A stretch of 64,000 nucleotides of DNA from Liolophura sinensis (GCF_032854445.1 NC_088297.1:18489127-18553126); one strand, 5' to 3'; positions 23,177 through 35,639 are shown, counted from the stretch's first letter. The notes: generated by a model from the sequence alone, not told the origin. Made by a program: numbers and translations.

Positions 23177-23512
23177 CAGATGAAAAGTCACCACAGAGCT
23201 GTGGGATGTACACAATGTTACGTATAATAGTCGTGTATAGATGGCACGACAGAGCTGTAGGATGGACACTATGTTAAAAATAAAAGTCGTGTATAGATGA
23301 CACGACAGAGCTGTGGGATCGACACTATGTTAAGGATAAAAGTCGTGTATAGATGACACGACAGGGCTGTGGGATAGGCGCTGTTAAGGATAAAAGTCGT
23401 GTATAGATGCCACGACAAAGCTGTAGGATGAACACGATGTAAATGATAAAGGCGCGTATAGATGCCACGACCAAGCTGAGCGATGAACACGATGTTAAGG
23501 ATAAAAGTAATT
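23177..23512. repeat. 54-56-bp tandem repeat with a hairpin per unit, about 6 copies
   Basis: GTCGTGTATAGATGACACGA starts at 23230, 23286, 23342 and 23396, with a variant at 23451; spacing is 54-56 bp. In the typical unit TCGTGT and ACACGA are perfect inverted arms around a 7-base loop. The remainder reads about CAGAGCTGTGGGATGGACAC then TATGTTAAGGATAAAA. Confidence 0.9.
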
Positions 23513-24899
23513 AAATCTATTTTTGGTAGCAAGTTATTGGAGCGTTCCTGTAGAAGTACGTCTTTTTTATGTTTTTAATCCTCAGTGTTTGTGTGGCCAG
23601 CGTCTATTGAGTTGGTACTATGATACGAAATATCTGGGCAGCAATCCATGGCAAAGTTTAAACCAAAAAATGCTTAGCCCAGAACTGGTGTAGTACTGTT
23701 CAATCAAATAATTTGCACAGGAAGAGAGCAACCAACGTGTCGTCCGAATGTATTTCCAGCAAATAAAGATCGATGGGAGTTTGAGGAGAAGCGATGAATG
23801 GATTTTGTCTGACTGAGTTTTTGGCTTGCTTGTCGCTCTAAACCATAATCTCACAGAACATATCTTTGGGGACTGAATATAGATGATAGCGAAAACCGAT
23901 AAATGTTTGTAGAAGCTGTTGCTCAGCAAACATCACCGTCACTGAATGACATGAAAGAGTACCGGTATATACTGGTCTGGAAGAACTCAGCAAGGCGTAA
24001 TGATACAAGGCATCGCTTTTACAAGTGTATGAAGTATAGTGTAGTATAGTAGTATAGTGTAAGCTATCTGAAATATGAAGATCTGGAAAACGAGGTTCAA
24101 ACTGTTAACGCTTGTGATGCTGAAGAAAAAATAAACGACGTTAAGGAAAAACGAACTTGGTATGCAAATCAACAGCCGACACACAATCAATGTTCATTAG
24201 AGCGAAAGGAAATACGTTTGAGATAAATCACCCGTTTTTCACCGGCACGCTCTCTGTTTTATTTGCCACTTGACTGATTCCCATTATTTCTCTTGCTTTT
24301 TATTCTCCTTTTGGGTTGTGTGCAGCACATGTCAACGATTCGTGTAGGTTTCATCAGTGCTGGCAACGAGGACCAGCGAACTCCGGTAAGGGACCAAGGG
24401 ATATCAAGGTTCTGGTTATATGGCAAACGTGCTTAGCAGCATCGACGTAGTTATTACTCCGTGGGCCGACACACTCACAACACAGGGGGAATCAATGGAA
24501 ATACTACGGCGAGAGAGACTGAGCCAGGGCATGAAAATGTTGCGGTCCTTGTTTCTACGAATCAGTAAATCCCATTCCTCATACCACCAGGCTTTATATC
24601 CTGGTTATGTGGCGTGCTGAAATCGAGCCACCATTGCCTGTTGACAACGGTTTGCATAAACGCCAATGTGTCAGCTTTTACGACATATAACGTGGTACTT
24701 ATATAACTTGGACCATATATTTGGTGTTTCCTTGTGTTGGAAATGTACATTTCCCATTCCAACAATATTACTAAACTGGAATTGTTGACGTGGTTAATGC
24801 CGTACTGCGTTGAAAACACTTTAGTGTCGGATCCTAGTTGTTTTGGGAAAAAGTCTCCAGTGGGAATAATAGTGGTGCTGGGAAAAGTTTCTTCCCTAA
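23513..24899. other. No supported feature
   Basis: A 163-codon minus-strand open frame (24562-25053) runs out of element C into unique sequence without a recognisable domain. Overlapping plus-strand frames make it unconvincing. Confidence 0.4.
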
Positions 24900-25172
24900 G
24901 AGACGCTGTAGGCAATATAATTAAGACGTACAACATAGAGAGAAAAAACCAGAGCAACGACGACAATGTGATAGCTGGCAAATGATCACACGGGACCGGT
25001 GAAATACGGCCTCTTGTCAATATACTCAGTTCTTGTTGTATTTGAAATGTCATGTAAATGCATAAATAGTAGCAAATTATACGCCTCCTACTACTATGGC
25101 TTAAGCAGAATTAGGTAAAAGAAAATGTTGTGATGGAGTGACGTCAGTGAGCTAGAATTACTCAAGATACAG
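24900..25172 (-). repeat. Element C, minus strand
   Basis: ACGTACAACATAGAGAG, GAGCAACGACGACAATGTGA, GGTGAAATACGGCCTCTTGT, TGCATAAATAGTAGCAAATT and TTAAGCAGAATTAGGTAAAA appear in the order expected for the reverse strand. The copy continues to GAGCTAGAATTACTC. Confidence 0.75.
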
Positions 25173-28100
25173 ATATAATCTAATAGTCTAAGCTGTTTCG
25201 TGTTCAGATTTACTTAAGATACATATACTGATGTCCGAGAGGGACAAACTTAGGTTTATAATGTGTTTACATCTACACATTTGTCGCATTTTGTTGGGAA
25301 TAGATTAAGAACAGTTCTAAGGTCTTGTTCATGATCTTTTAAACATATTGCTGATCTAGAGACTTCGTTGTTATAGAGAACCACTGTAATCCTTTTTCTG
25401 AGACCCACTGTAATCCTATTTATCTGTACCGATTTCGTTGTAGGCAATCCATCATGCCGTCCAAAACGAAGTTTTAACTGGAAATAATTCGCTTTAAAAG
25501 GCGAAGCTCAGAGCCTATCACACGAAGAAAGCCTTTCGAAATCTAACTTAGTTGACGTGCCAGTCAAGTTAAAAGCTGGACAAATTCAAAACAGCAGCGC
25601 GTTCCGCACACTGCGGTTTGTTCAGCCGAATAGTGTACTGCATCAGATCGCGATTCAGCGAGTTACAGAACAGACTGCTCTTTCTTATGAACCTCCCATA
25701 GCTTGAACAGTTAGTGAACTGCGTGGCATGGTTGACAAGGGTGAACTCTTAGGCTGCTAACAGGTTGTATTGCATGCTGATGCCCACTACACTGGTTGGT
25801 CTGTAATATAGCCTTGAACAACTGACCTTCAGCCGTCGCCAAATTTCGACTGGTTGCTGTACTGTTACAGCGCTGTCATATGTACGACGCTTCAGTTGGA
25901 AGATTGATATGCAGTTAGCGAATACCGCCTGATACGCTCACATGTGCAGATTGCGCTTGCTGATATTTCGGTTGATGTTGTGCGTCTGGTTCAGTGCCAT
26001 GAACATTTTTAGAAAGGATATATTCTTGTTGGATATTACAGTTCAACTGTGAACAGCACCAAACTGAAAAGAATCCAGGTAAGCCCTAAACATATCTATA
26101 ATTGTCTTCAACTTTTAGCTTAGAATTTTACAATTGTACCATCCACGTCACGGATTACAAGCACATCTTTCGCTCTTTGAGGTTTTATAAAGTTTCGAGC
26201 GCTGTTTTTGGCGACTTGAGGTGTTTTTAGCATAAGTTTGTAAACTGAGTTACTTAAGTATGAAAATGTGGCTGGATTGAGTATGATAAATAATTGACCG
26301 CCTTTGCCCGTCGTCAAAACCAAGTGTTCACAAAAGAATTTTCAACAATAAATTTGATGACAAAGCGCTCATGTTATGTTTACATCATGTGCTTGTGTCT
26401 AATTAACGACCAAACCTGTTCTCGCTAGATTAATAGTCACCCTGACAATTCCCCTGTGATTTATCATTGTGTTTTGTCTGTGTTACATGGTTTTACATAT
26501 AACACAGTTCAAACATAAACCATGATCATCCAGTGGGGCCAAATATTATTGGATGAACACGATACATGAAACATAGAGATGCGAATTATACGATATAATT
26601 AATGCAGACATTTTACCTGTTTACATTTATATTCATATTTAAGCATTATTCCTACCAGTTGGAATAAAACCATTATAGAGTCGTCGCATTGTACTGACCA
26701 CCATTGTATTGGCGAATATTCTTATTCTTCTGTATACAGAACAGTATGACATTACTGATACTGTGACATGATTTCATCAGACAAAATGAACTTATCACCA
26801 ATGCTCCAGCTGTAATGCGTCGGTGTTGCTACGTCGGCCACGAGTGAGATTTTACACCTACATGTAACACGTTCATTTCAAGAACCGGCTGGTGAATTAA
26901 GCTTCTCCGAGGCCTGATCCCGCTGCATTGTTTTCGTGTCATTGTTCAACATAGCATTGTAAGTGATTAAAGACAACTGACTTATAATAAATTTCAATTT
27001 TTCATCTGAGTTAATTTTATTTGATTGTTGTTTAACGCAATGCTTATGATTTTTGTAACTTATATGATATCGGTCAGTTTTAATGGGTAGAGAAAATAGG
27101 TGTTCCTGCGGTACTTCAAATTCCATTGGGGTAGCCCGACAGCTATATAAAAGAGTTCCCTGCCCCGTAGCAATAAACACGTCGTTATTGCGATTTCTAC
27201 ATGTTTTTTTATGGATACACATATACGGAGAAGTGAGTCGTACTATTGGAAAGAACGGAACAGAACATCGCTTTGGATCGATATGTTATACGCTAACAGA
27301 GGTATAACGAGCTTCTCCACTATACAGTGTTACAGTTACGTTTATGTATATTTCAATACCCAGTTATTTTAACGGTATATTCTCACCTATCATACATTAA
27401 CATCCTTGTTATCAAGTATGACGGATACTGTTACAAGGACTGGGCCACGTCAGTATCACCGTTTGCTTTCTTTACCTATGTTATCTCAGAAGATTCAATC
27501 TGGGGAAATAAAAGTTGTTATCATTTGCAACACATGCCATTAGCTTTCAACTGATTACAGCATAGTTGTTATCTTAGTGGAAGTGTTCTTTGACCGAGAT
27601 GAGAAACGTTGACCACACAGTTGGTATTGCGTGCAACTTATAACCTTTGTGATAATCACATTAGCTCTAAATCTGGTCTCTTGCTCCCGAGGTTTCTGGA
27701 TGAACACGATTTATGTGTGACGTTTGTTTCCAGTCAAGACAGGATTGAAAGGCTTGCCGTATGATTTTGACTCGTTCGTCGTTTTTCATGATTAAAAGAC
27801 GTTGCTCGCTGGCAATGTCCACGTTGTCACCGCTCCGCCACCGAGCCGCGCGTAATACTTACAAATCTGTTTTCAACGAGATGGTGCAAATGCAGCTGGT
27901 GTTCACTTGACAGGGTTTCAATCAAACGATTCATCAAAAATGCGGCTTCTGGAGGTCACAATGACCCTTTGCGGATCTGCACGTGCCAATATTTGATTAG
28001 GACCGTGAAATGTATCGCTTGTCTACAGCAACAGAGAGAGGACGCCATTAATCTTTCTGGAAAAGAAAGCTCAATGTTATCAGTTTTACCACGGCTTGAA

Positions 28101-29270
28101 TTCAAAACAAGACCCGATTCTGTTGAATGCCACGATCGTCTGTTCTTTTCACTCAAATCAGAAGTTTTCCAGGGCATGCCGGAAGTTCGTTTCCTTCACT
28201 TGATGATACTCAGCTCATTTGAAGGTTTGCCGCAGGGTAGCTGCGATTTCTTTGAACCGCATTTTAATAACATTATAACGTTAGTGTAACGTCAACACAA
28301 CAAATTCTCTTACAAGAATATTTTTGGTTTATTATTGTGCTAAGTACTTCATGATGTAAGAGGCTTTATGTTCACTATTTCTGAATCTCATTTCTCTGCT
28401 CAGATTTAATTGAACAGGCTTGTGGTCCTGGACGCATTATTTCTACCAGAAATCTGCCCATATCCCACCACCTAATCTGTGCACAGTGAACACATAGATC
28501 CCCTCCCTGTGCACAAACAAAATGAAGTAAAGATGGCAATTAAGCGGTAATTATCCCTACGTGTTTAAAAAAAGCAATTTAGCACTTGGTAGAAAAAAAC
28601 GTTTATGGATATTTCAGAAGCGTATTATGAGTGTTAGGCATACTAATCTGGTGGTGTTTTAGACAAGACATTTGCTGTCCTATTAATAGCAATGCTAAAT
28701 TTGCGTTAGCGGTTCAAAGTTAGATTCCTTTACATGGAAGAAAGAAAGACAGTTCAACCGATGTTCGAACTTTAATGATCACTTCCAGATGTTAAATGCA
28801 TTGAAGTGATATTGGTATGTATAAAACAACATAAAATCACATAGAGTAAGGGGATAATCTATAACAGAATATAAACAATTTTTTTAATGCTGAACAGAAA
28901 AAGAATGTAATATTGTTAACAAGTTCTTAATTACTTACTGTAGTCCAAGTTTAACTGATTGAGGTGGAGGTTAAACTCATTAGGTTTATATACCTGGAGA
29001 AGAGCGGGCGGTGCGTTTCTCTCCAGTTGGTAACCTGACACTGATACGGAATAACGGAGTTCAGCGTTAAACATCAATCAGAAATATACATCAATCAACG
29101 CATGTCAAAGTACATGCCATCCCGATGGCCGAAATACTCAAGTTGCTAACTAGTCAGAATAGATAGTGTACATCTCCACTGTCGGACAATGTTACAGTGT
29201 TCTGAATGACTGTACAAAAAGGGAGCAGTAAACGTTTACTGCATAACTGTAGACCAGGGAGTTTTACTGC
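25173..29270. other. 4.1-kb stretch without supported features
   Basis: This is the longest repeat-poor stretch in the window. Open frames at 26878-27222 (minus, 114 codons from ATG) and 27969-28289 (plus, 106 codons) show no recognisable domain and no consistent splice sites. It may be intron or intergenic DNA. Confidence 0.4.
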
Positions 29271-29530
29271 TTGGTTAAAGAACAGAAAGTTATGCTGTGT
29301 TGATGGACTGTAGAACGTGGTTACAGCATGTTGACTGACTGGAACGGAAAGTTATGCTGTGTTGATGGACTGTAGAACGTGGTTACAGCATGCTGACTGA
29401 CTGGAACGGAAAGTTATGCTGTGTTGATGGACTGTAGAACGTGGTTACAGCATGCTGACTGACTGGAACGGAAAGTTATGCTGTGTTGATGGACTGTAGA
29501 ACATGGTTACAGTATGCTGGCTGACTGAAA
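29271..29530. repeat. 62-bp tandem repeat, about 4 copies
   Basis: The unit GAACGGAAAGTTATGCTGTG then TTGATGGACTGTAGAACGTG then GTTACAGCATGCTGACTGAC starts near 29280, 29342, 29404 and 29466. The inner copies are nearly identical and the last ones begin to diverge. Confidence 0.93.
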
Positions 29531-29770
29531 CGTAAAATTATAGTTCAATGCTGGAATATGAACTAACATTTCTGGTGCCCTGCATGACCGGAAAAAGGAA
29601 AATTCTGGTGCACTGTTTACTTGTAAAACAGAAAGTTATAGTGTACTGTTTAGATGTGGAACAGACAGTTTTAGTGCACTGCTGGGCTGTAGATTAGAAA
29701 GTTATGGTTTATTGGTTTATTGTAAAATAGAAAAATATAGTGTACTTTTTAACTGTAAAACAAAGAGGCA
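29531..29770. repeat. Diverged extension of the 62-bp array
   Basis: Shorter degenerate units of about 40 bp (for example AAACAGAAAGTTATAGTGTA) continue rightward from the array. I read them as older relatives of the same repeat. Confidence 0.6.
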
Positions 29771-30177
29771 TTATTACCTGACTTATGACCGAAAGTGAAT
29801 CATTTCTTCGGTAGTAAGACTCCTTCAGCTAAGCTTATTTCCCGAAGGAATGATGAGTTTCTATCCCGTATTTAGGATTTAGTTCTCCCGTCAAATCACC
29901 CAGAGCGCGCCGGCCTGAGGCGTGACCCGGTGTCCGTTTGATCAAGACGTACCCCTGAATTCCGGCTAATTCCTTTGCTTTGGCATGGCGTTGATTGACG
30001 CAAGCGCTAAATGATTTGACTGATTGCATTGGCTGGTGTCCAGTAACGGAGAACTTGCCGGTGATCTTACCACAGGCCTTAGTCGTCAGACACTGAATCC
30101 CTGTGAGGGTTGTCTGGAATTGTAGCACGGCTAGGGGATTGGTTCGCCTGCTAGGATATTCCCTAGGTATTTACATC

Positions 30178-30244
30178 TTCAATGAAAAATGTTGACTGCT
30201 TCTCATTGCATGACTCCGTCCTAATTTCGAACTTTATATACCAG
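30178..30244 (+). repeat. Element D, left part, interrupted by SINE-E
   Basis: AATGTTGACTGCTTCTCATT, GCATGACTCCGTCCTAATTT and ACTTTATATAC match element D up to its TATATAC. The element then breaks and resumes at about 30548 with AATACTTTCTTAG. Confidence 0.75.
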
Positions 30245-30547
30245 GGGCGGGTCATGCCAAAGAAAAAAATGTTACTTGTTGCTGTCTTCCTTAGTGCTCA
30301 GCATGGAGAGGATAGGGCAAGGAAATATGACTGGTTGGCCTGGTATCAATATAAAGTGACTGGTTAGGATGTCATCTCCGGTGTCTTCGGCATGATACTT
30401 CAGTGACGGCAGCTTTTCGGCGACAAAGATTTACCCGGCGACAAGAAGACACGGTGCATGTACATACATTTAACAATTCCTCGTCGCCATATGACTGAAA
30501 AATTGTTAAGTACATCGTAAAACCCCAGAAACATGTGTACATACAAT
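30245..30547 (+). mobile_element. SINE-E body inserted into element D
   Basis: It contains GTGCTCAGCATGGAGAGG, GACTGGTTGGCCTGGTATCA, GTGTCTTCGGCATGATACTT, GAAGACACGGTGCATGTACA, ATGACTGAAAAATTGTTAAG and a TAAAACCCC end. The tRNA head is absent. It lies between the two halves of one element D copy, so it arrived after D. Confidence 0.75.
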
Positions 30548-30655
30548 TTTTAATACTTTCTTAGTTTTTGGTGAATGTTGATTTGGAAATTGGTCTTGCG
30601 ATTATATTGACCCGGGATGTTCATTTTGGTTGACAGCAGGCTTATGGTTGGTTAG
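30548..30655 (+). repeat. Element D, right part
   Basis: TACTTTCTTAGTTTTTGGTG, GGAAATTGGTCTTGCGATTA, GACCCGGGATGTTCATTTTG and GTTGACAGCAGG complete the element begun at 30178. Confidence 0.75.
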
Positions 30656-31736
30656 AAAACGCTCTGCCAAGTGGCGCTGACTGATTCGCTTAATAATTCC
30701 GCACAGGCCGTTTAAGCAACAGTGCCTTTAATGTGTCTGCAAAAAGTCTTCTGCACTATGCTTTTAGACCTCACAAAAGATGCAGATTTTCGCATGTTTT
30801 ACCATTGATGCTAGCGAAAAGTGTTTGTCAAAGATCTATTACAGCATAACCCTTCTATCGAAGTGGACATATTCAATGGTTCTTTGAAGCATCCTTTAGA
30901 GGAGATCAGTTATATTTCATTCAGTGTTAATTTTACAGGAGTCAGTTTTACTGTTAACAATTTTACGAACTGTCATTTTAGTTTGGTTGTAATCTTTCAC
31001 ATACATCCGTGTAATGCTGTTATTGTGTTCATTTTATTTTCTTATTTTCAGGCGACATATATATGTAATAAATATATAATACATACATAAGTTAATAAAT
31101 AATAAATAAAAGAGCTTCCGAAATAATGCAAAACGGGGTCATCTCTGGCGTACTCGTATAGGTGGTTCTGCCAGAAGATACATTTAACTAGCGCCTTGCC
31201 AAGTGAGATTTTAGGTTCGAATCTAGCACTCGCTGATTTGTCTTGGGCTTTGAACCAGGATGTTTGTGAGGTACTTTTCCGAGATATAATCTACCCCATG
31301 AGCCAAAGTTGCCGTCACATAAGTAAAAAGTTGAACAAACAAACACATCAAATGCTTGCGATTATGGATGCGTTAAGCGACAAAAATACATCGGATAAAT
31401 CAATAAACTTGTCACAACTATGAATTGCAGCACGCATTGACCATAGATGTTTTATTGGACTTCATTTCATTTTCATTGGCAATAACTGATGCAATAATAC
31501 GGAACTACATTTGTTTTTCATTTCGAGGTAATTTTCCTCCCAATCGTAAATATTTATAATTTAGTTATCTCTGTAAAATTTTAGCACATTATTACGCCCG
31601 TTGTGATCAACTTATCTCATCTTTCTGTGCATGTCAAAACATTGAAGCTATGTTAACAGATGACTATTCCATCCACACGCCAGCGGTGTCTCAGCTCCTA
31701 AATGTTTATTCAGACGTCACAGTGCCCACTTCACAA
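30656..31736. other. No supported feature
   Basis: Short open frames near 30821 and 31196 are unrecognised; no repeat seen. Confidence 0.45.
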
Positions 31737-31747
31737 AACAAGGCGTG

Positions 31748-32112
31748 AGTGAGTGAGTGCTTGGGGTTTAACGTCGTACTCAACAATTTTTCAGTCATAT
31801 GACGACGAAGGAATCCTTAGGGTGCATGCACGTGTAATGTGCCTCCTTGTTGCAGGACGGATCCACCGCTCTTTTATTTAGTACTGCTTCACTGAGACGG
31901 CTTACCGAAGGCAAGTAAGCGGCCCCGCCCGAGCCATTATACTGATGCGGGTCAACCAGTCGTTGCACTATCCCCTTCGTGCTGAACGCCAAACGAGGAA
32001 GTTACAACTTCCTCTTTTAAAGTGTTAGGTGTGACTAGATCAAGGATTGATCCTGGATCTACCCGTCCGGAAGCGGACGCTCTACCAACTGTGCTATCCG
32101 GACCGGTAACAC
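31748..32112 (-). mobile_element. SINE-A, full length, minus strand, with target-site duplication
   Basis: It begins with (GAGT)n and GCTTGGGGTTTAACGTCGTA and ends in the tRNA-like head on the minus strand (CGGACGCTCTACCAACTGTG then CTATCCGG). The 11-mer AACAAGGCGTG lies at 31737-31747 and again at 32113-32123, apart from a few head-proximal bases. The last bases of the left copy overlap the GAGT tail. Confidence 0.93.
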
Positions 32113-32123
32113 AACAAGGCGTG

Positions 32124-32438
32124 CTGATCAAAGAATGATGCCAGCATATTTGCTTTATTCATTTAAGTATTTCAGTATGGCTTTAGAATATCGTTCAATA
32201 TTTAGCTGCAATGCATTTACTGAAGCAAGGGTGACTAGGCTTGAAAGAGATGCTTATACTAGAGCTCAGTAGGTTTCTAAGTACAGTTTGAGTAAAGTTT
32301 CCGTGCTATAATTGGGTGAGGTAGCAAATTCGAAAGCATATCCAAAGTCAAATTCCCAAAGAATTTATTCTAAACCAGCGATGTGTAATAAATAGTTATT
32401 AACATCACTGTTTGTTTTTAATCCTTGGTGCTATAGGT
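32124..32438. other. No supported feature
   Basis: Ordinary sequence between SINE-A and the G-rich motif. Confidence 0.45.
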
Positions 32439-32470
32439 GGGATGAGGGGGTGGGTGTGAGGGGGGGGGGG
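32439..32470 (+). other. Canonical G-quadruplex motif
   Basis: Four G tracts (3, 5, 3 and 11 G) are separated by loops ATGA, T and TGTGA, which satisfies the G3+N1-7 rule. Whether it folds or matters in the cell cannot be told from sequence. Confidence 0.75.
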
Positions 32471-33232
32471 TCTGTTTGGTTGATCTACTCTTCAAGCATT
32501 TATATGATATATACAGACAGAATAAAACCCAAGCTGACAAAAAAATTATCCCACCATTCGTATATAGTTGAAAGTTCACTCCGCTAAGTGGAGTATTTTT
32601 CCATTTTCATGTAATTATGTGGCCAGTGTTGAAAACCATCTGTACTTAAGCTGTGTCTATTTCGATATCCACCATTCGTGAATAGCTTAAAGTTATCTGA
32701 TGGACACTGCAAGCCTTCTCTGCCCAAGTAAGTTTCCCTCAATATATCTCAGTGGTCAGATATTTTAGTCTGACGGGATCTGGTGAAGTTCATGAAGTTA
32801 ATTCTTTGCGACGTTTTAAGGGATCAGAAGGTTTGGTGATGTATAAAACACAAGATTGACACATACGGTAATCTGTCTTTTGAGGAGATATGCCTTTAAG
32901 CCCCTTTGCGCTCGTCAAGCATAAGAAAGCATTTGAATATAAATTTTAATTACACACTTTAATGCTATACTAGGCAATTTGTAATGAAGAAGACAAAGAT
33001 AATGCTGCCTTGAACCTTATCTGTTTAAAAACAGTTGTGTAAATTGATATTGTTCTGATGATGTCTGATGTGATCGTTTGTATTGTAAAAACAAGACAAA
33101 TTTATTCAAATGAACACAAGTAGGAAAACAGTACCTGCTTAAAAAATTGGTGTATTTTCATAGCGGCATGGTCACGATAATACTTGAAGCTGGCACACAC
33201 GTTTGTTTTAAGAACCGACTCAACTCAATCTG
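32471..33232. other. No supported feature
   Basis: No repeat or gene signal recognised. Confidence 0.45.
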
Positions 33233-33530
33233 CGAAGTCTTGGTACCGGGAAACCAAGGTACCAAAGACCAAAGACTTTAAAAATGGAAATATTGGCTGT
33301 CTCGTTTGGCGCACAGCACTGGGAGGATAAAACATGACTCAGGATAGAACAGGAAACGTGACTGCGTGGTTGACTCGGAGTCAGTATTTGTGACAGGTGA
33401 GGTATCATGTTTTCTGTATGACAATTCGTTGGAAATAGCATGACGTCCCCTGTCAGAAAGAAGACACAGTATATGTACACAAACCTAATGATTTCTCGTG
33501 ACCACATGACGAAGAAATTGTTAACTCAAA
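33233..33530 (+). mobile_element. SINE-E, head missing
   Basis: GGTACCAAAGACCAAAGACT, CTCGTTTGGCGCACAGCACT, GAAGACACAGTATATGTACA and a TGACGAAGAAATTGTTAAC-like 3' end fit SINE-E. A short inverted repeat (TTGGTACC and GGTACCAA) marks its left side. No tRNA-like head is visible. Confidence 0.65.
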
Positions 33531-33979
33531 TTTGGTCTTTCTGTCGGGGTTTACATGTAAGTGCTCCAGCGAGAGAAAAAAGCGATTGAACTAGAAACCG
33601 TTTAAAACCGTTCAACCTTATGTTGTACATATACAGGAGCTTAAGACGCGACTCGACCCAGCTCAACTGGTCACATTGGACTGGTCCCTCTGCCGGAGGA
33701 AATATGAATTTGCGACTGGACTTAGCGATGAGTCTCGCCTTTGTTCTCGTAAACGAGCGCATATGACCCGACGCAATGTTTAAGTATTAAGCTCCCGAAC
33801 GTGCTCACTACGATCAGGTGGCCGGAGTCGCGTCTCAAGCGCCCGCTGAGCTTGAAGCCCAGCGTACACTAGAGCTTAAGACCCAGCTCGATTCAACGGG
33901 GTTGCTGCTCCGGGTCCCACGAGGTCGTATGTGAGTAGCTCCCCTGTGTGTGAATCTTAACTTTACATACTTTTCAACC
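33531..33979. other. Locally GC-richer unique sequence
   Basis: GAGCTTAAGAC occurs twice (about 33640 and 33873), each followed by a CTCGA-containing stretch, suggesting an old partial duplication of about 230 bp. No gene is supported. Confidence 0.4.
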
Positions 33980-34155
33980 ATTATGCTTTTCAAAAGATTA
34001 ATGTAAGAATAAGCGAAATATTCAAGACAAACACATTCTCTGAAATGCATTTTTCTGTGCTTTTAATCATACACAGTTTCGAAATCTATGAATTTTGCTG
34101 GAGGTATACATAGTGCCATTCAGTGCAAGATTTACCAATTGTCAGCTCAAAACTC
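33980..34155 (+). repeat. Perfect 176-bp direct duplication, copy 1
   Basis: Read base by base, this is identical to 34166-34341. Only 10 bases separate the two (period 186 bp). The junction is made of small CTCAAA repeats, which could have primed the duplication. Confidence 0.95.
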
Positions 34156-34165
34156 AAAGCTCAAA

Positions 34166-34341
34166 ATTATGCTTTTCAAAAGATTAATGTAAGAATAAGC
34201 GAAATATTCAAGACAAACACATTCTCTGAAATGCATTTTTCTGTGCTTTTAATCATACACAGTTTCGAAATCTATGAATTTTGCTGGAGGTATACATAGT
34301 GCCATTCAGTGCAAGATTTACCAATTGTCAGCTCAAAACTC
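34166..34341 (+). repeat. Perfect 176-bp direct duplication, copy 2
   Basis: Identical partner of 33980-34155. Full identity means either a very recent event or an assembly artefact. Confidence 0.95.
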
Positions 34342-34899
34342 GTCTACAATATCAACACCGGCGCCATAGTGGTCTCAGTCCGGTTCAATAACAAACGGTT
34401 GTGTCTCAGGCATGAATAATTCATTCTAAAGACATATAATAACGGACAGCATCGAGGGTAGGTCTGCAGAGAATGAGGTCGCGGGAAATGTCACAACCAC
34501 TTTTTTTGTTTCTTTGTTTATTTTTGTAGGGGGGGGGGAAGGGAGTTCTAGTCTTAAATTGCGGCTTCTAGGATATATAAAAAAACCCTTTCGGAAGAGG
34601 AAATCCCCCGAGGGCGAGGAGGTGAGGACAAAAACTTGCAGGGTATCGCTCACAGTGATCAGAGTTTGTGAAAAGCTGACAAAGGTAATCCAGACAAACG
34701 ACCATGGCTTCAGGGGGTTTTAGTTTTTTGTTTGCAACAAAATCATGGTCAGGATTTTTTGTCTTCGTCTTGTTTCTTTCGTTGTCCGAGATATAGTGAT
34801 TATTATCTACTAATAGTGAAGTTTCGGATATTAGAAGAAGTATTACATCCCATCCTCAGTGCAGTTACTGTTGTAAAATTTGATTTTGTCTGAAAATTA
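34342..34899. other. No supported feature; short G run
   Basis: A G-rich patch near 34530 (nine G in a row) is the only notable item. Confidence 0.45.
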
Positions 34900-35362
34900 G
34901 ATGTTATGCAACATTGTCCACTTACGGGAGGTACCCAGGTGTCGGGAGGGGGCACAGTCATTACGATTTTCTGTAACATTGCCTTGGTTGAAAAAGTGGG
35001 TATGCTTGGTCATTGGATGGCATACAAGTATTGCACAAGTTGCTATTACCCACCACCCTAACGTTGCCCCAGTTCGTGAGGTACGCAGGAGTCATAAGAC
35101 GGCATAGTGATTACCCTGTTCTGTAATGTTGCTCTGATTTGAAAGGCACATGGGGTTCATCAATGCCATAGTCATCACACGGCTGTGAAAATACAGAATT
35201 GTTGAAGTACAGGAGATGCATATCATCATAAAGAGATATAGTGATTTATCCGCTCTTCAATGTTGTCCTGATTTCTTAGGTCATCAGACACCACAAGATT
35301 ACACAGTTCTGTAATCTTGTCTTGATGTTTGAGATACACACGTGTCATTAGGCGACGTGGTG
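34900..35362. repeat. Degenerate tandem repeat, left block
   Basis: Units of about 80-100 bp recur with the order CTGTAACATTG, CCTGATTC-like, GTGAGGTAC or GAGATAC, CAGGTGTCAT, GGCATAGTGATTA. At least four degraded units lie here and one more lies to the right of the SINE at 35363-35626. Confidence 0.65.
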
Positions 35363-35626
35363 ATGTGATTTGTTTATTTACTTGATTGGTGTTTTACGCC
35401 GTACTCAAGAGTATTTCACTTATACTATGGCGGCCAGCGTTATGGTGGGAGGAAACCGGGCAAAACCCGGTGGAAACCCACGACCATCCGCCTGTTGCTA
35501 AAAGACGTCTCCACGTTAGGCCGGAGAGGAAGCCAGCATAAGCTGGACTTGAACTCACAGCAACCGCATTGGTGAGTGATTCCTGGATCATTACGCTCCG
35601 GTAGCGCGCTAACCAAGGAGGCTCCC
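35363..35626 (-). mobile_element. SINE-B, minus strand, inserted in a tandem repeat, 13-bp duplication
   Basis: The tail (TTTATTTACTTGATTGGTG, GTTTTACGCCGTACTC) is at the left and the tRNA-like head (TAGCGCGCTAACCAAGGAGG) at the right. AGGCGACGTGGTG is present at 35350-35362 and 35627-35639. The insertion splits one unit of the surrounding array. Confidence 0.95.
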
Positions 35627-35639
35627 AGGCGACGTGGTG

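Noticed and set aside
24562-25053. 163-codon minus-strand open frame
   Set aside because: Part of it is element C sequence; plus-strand frames overlap it and no domain or splice site is convincing.
26878-27222. 114-codon minus-strand frame from ATG
   Set aside because: No recognisable domain; a 74-codon plus-strand frame overlaps it; no supporting exon structure.
29835-30170. About 110 stop-free codons on the minus strand
   Set aside because: No ATG at the start, no recognisable domain, and only weak possible acceptors. It could be an exon but I cannot support it.
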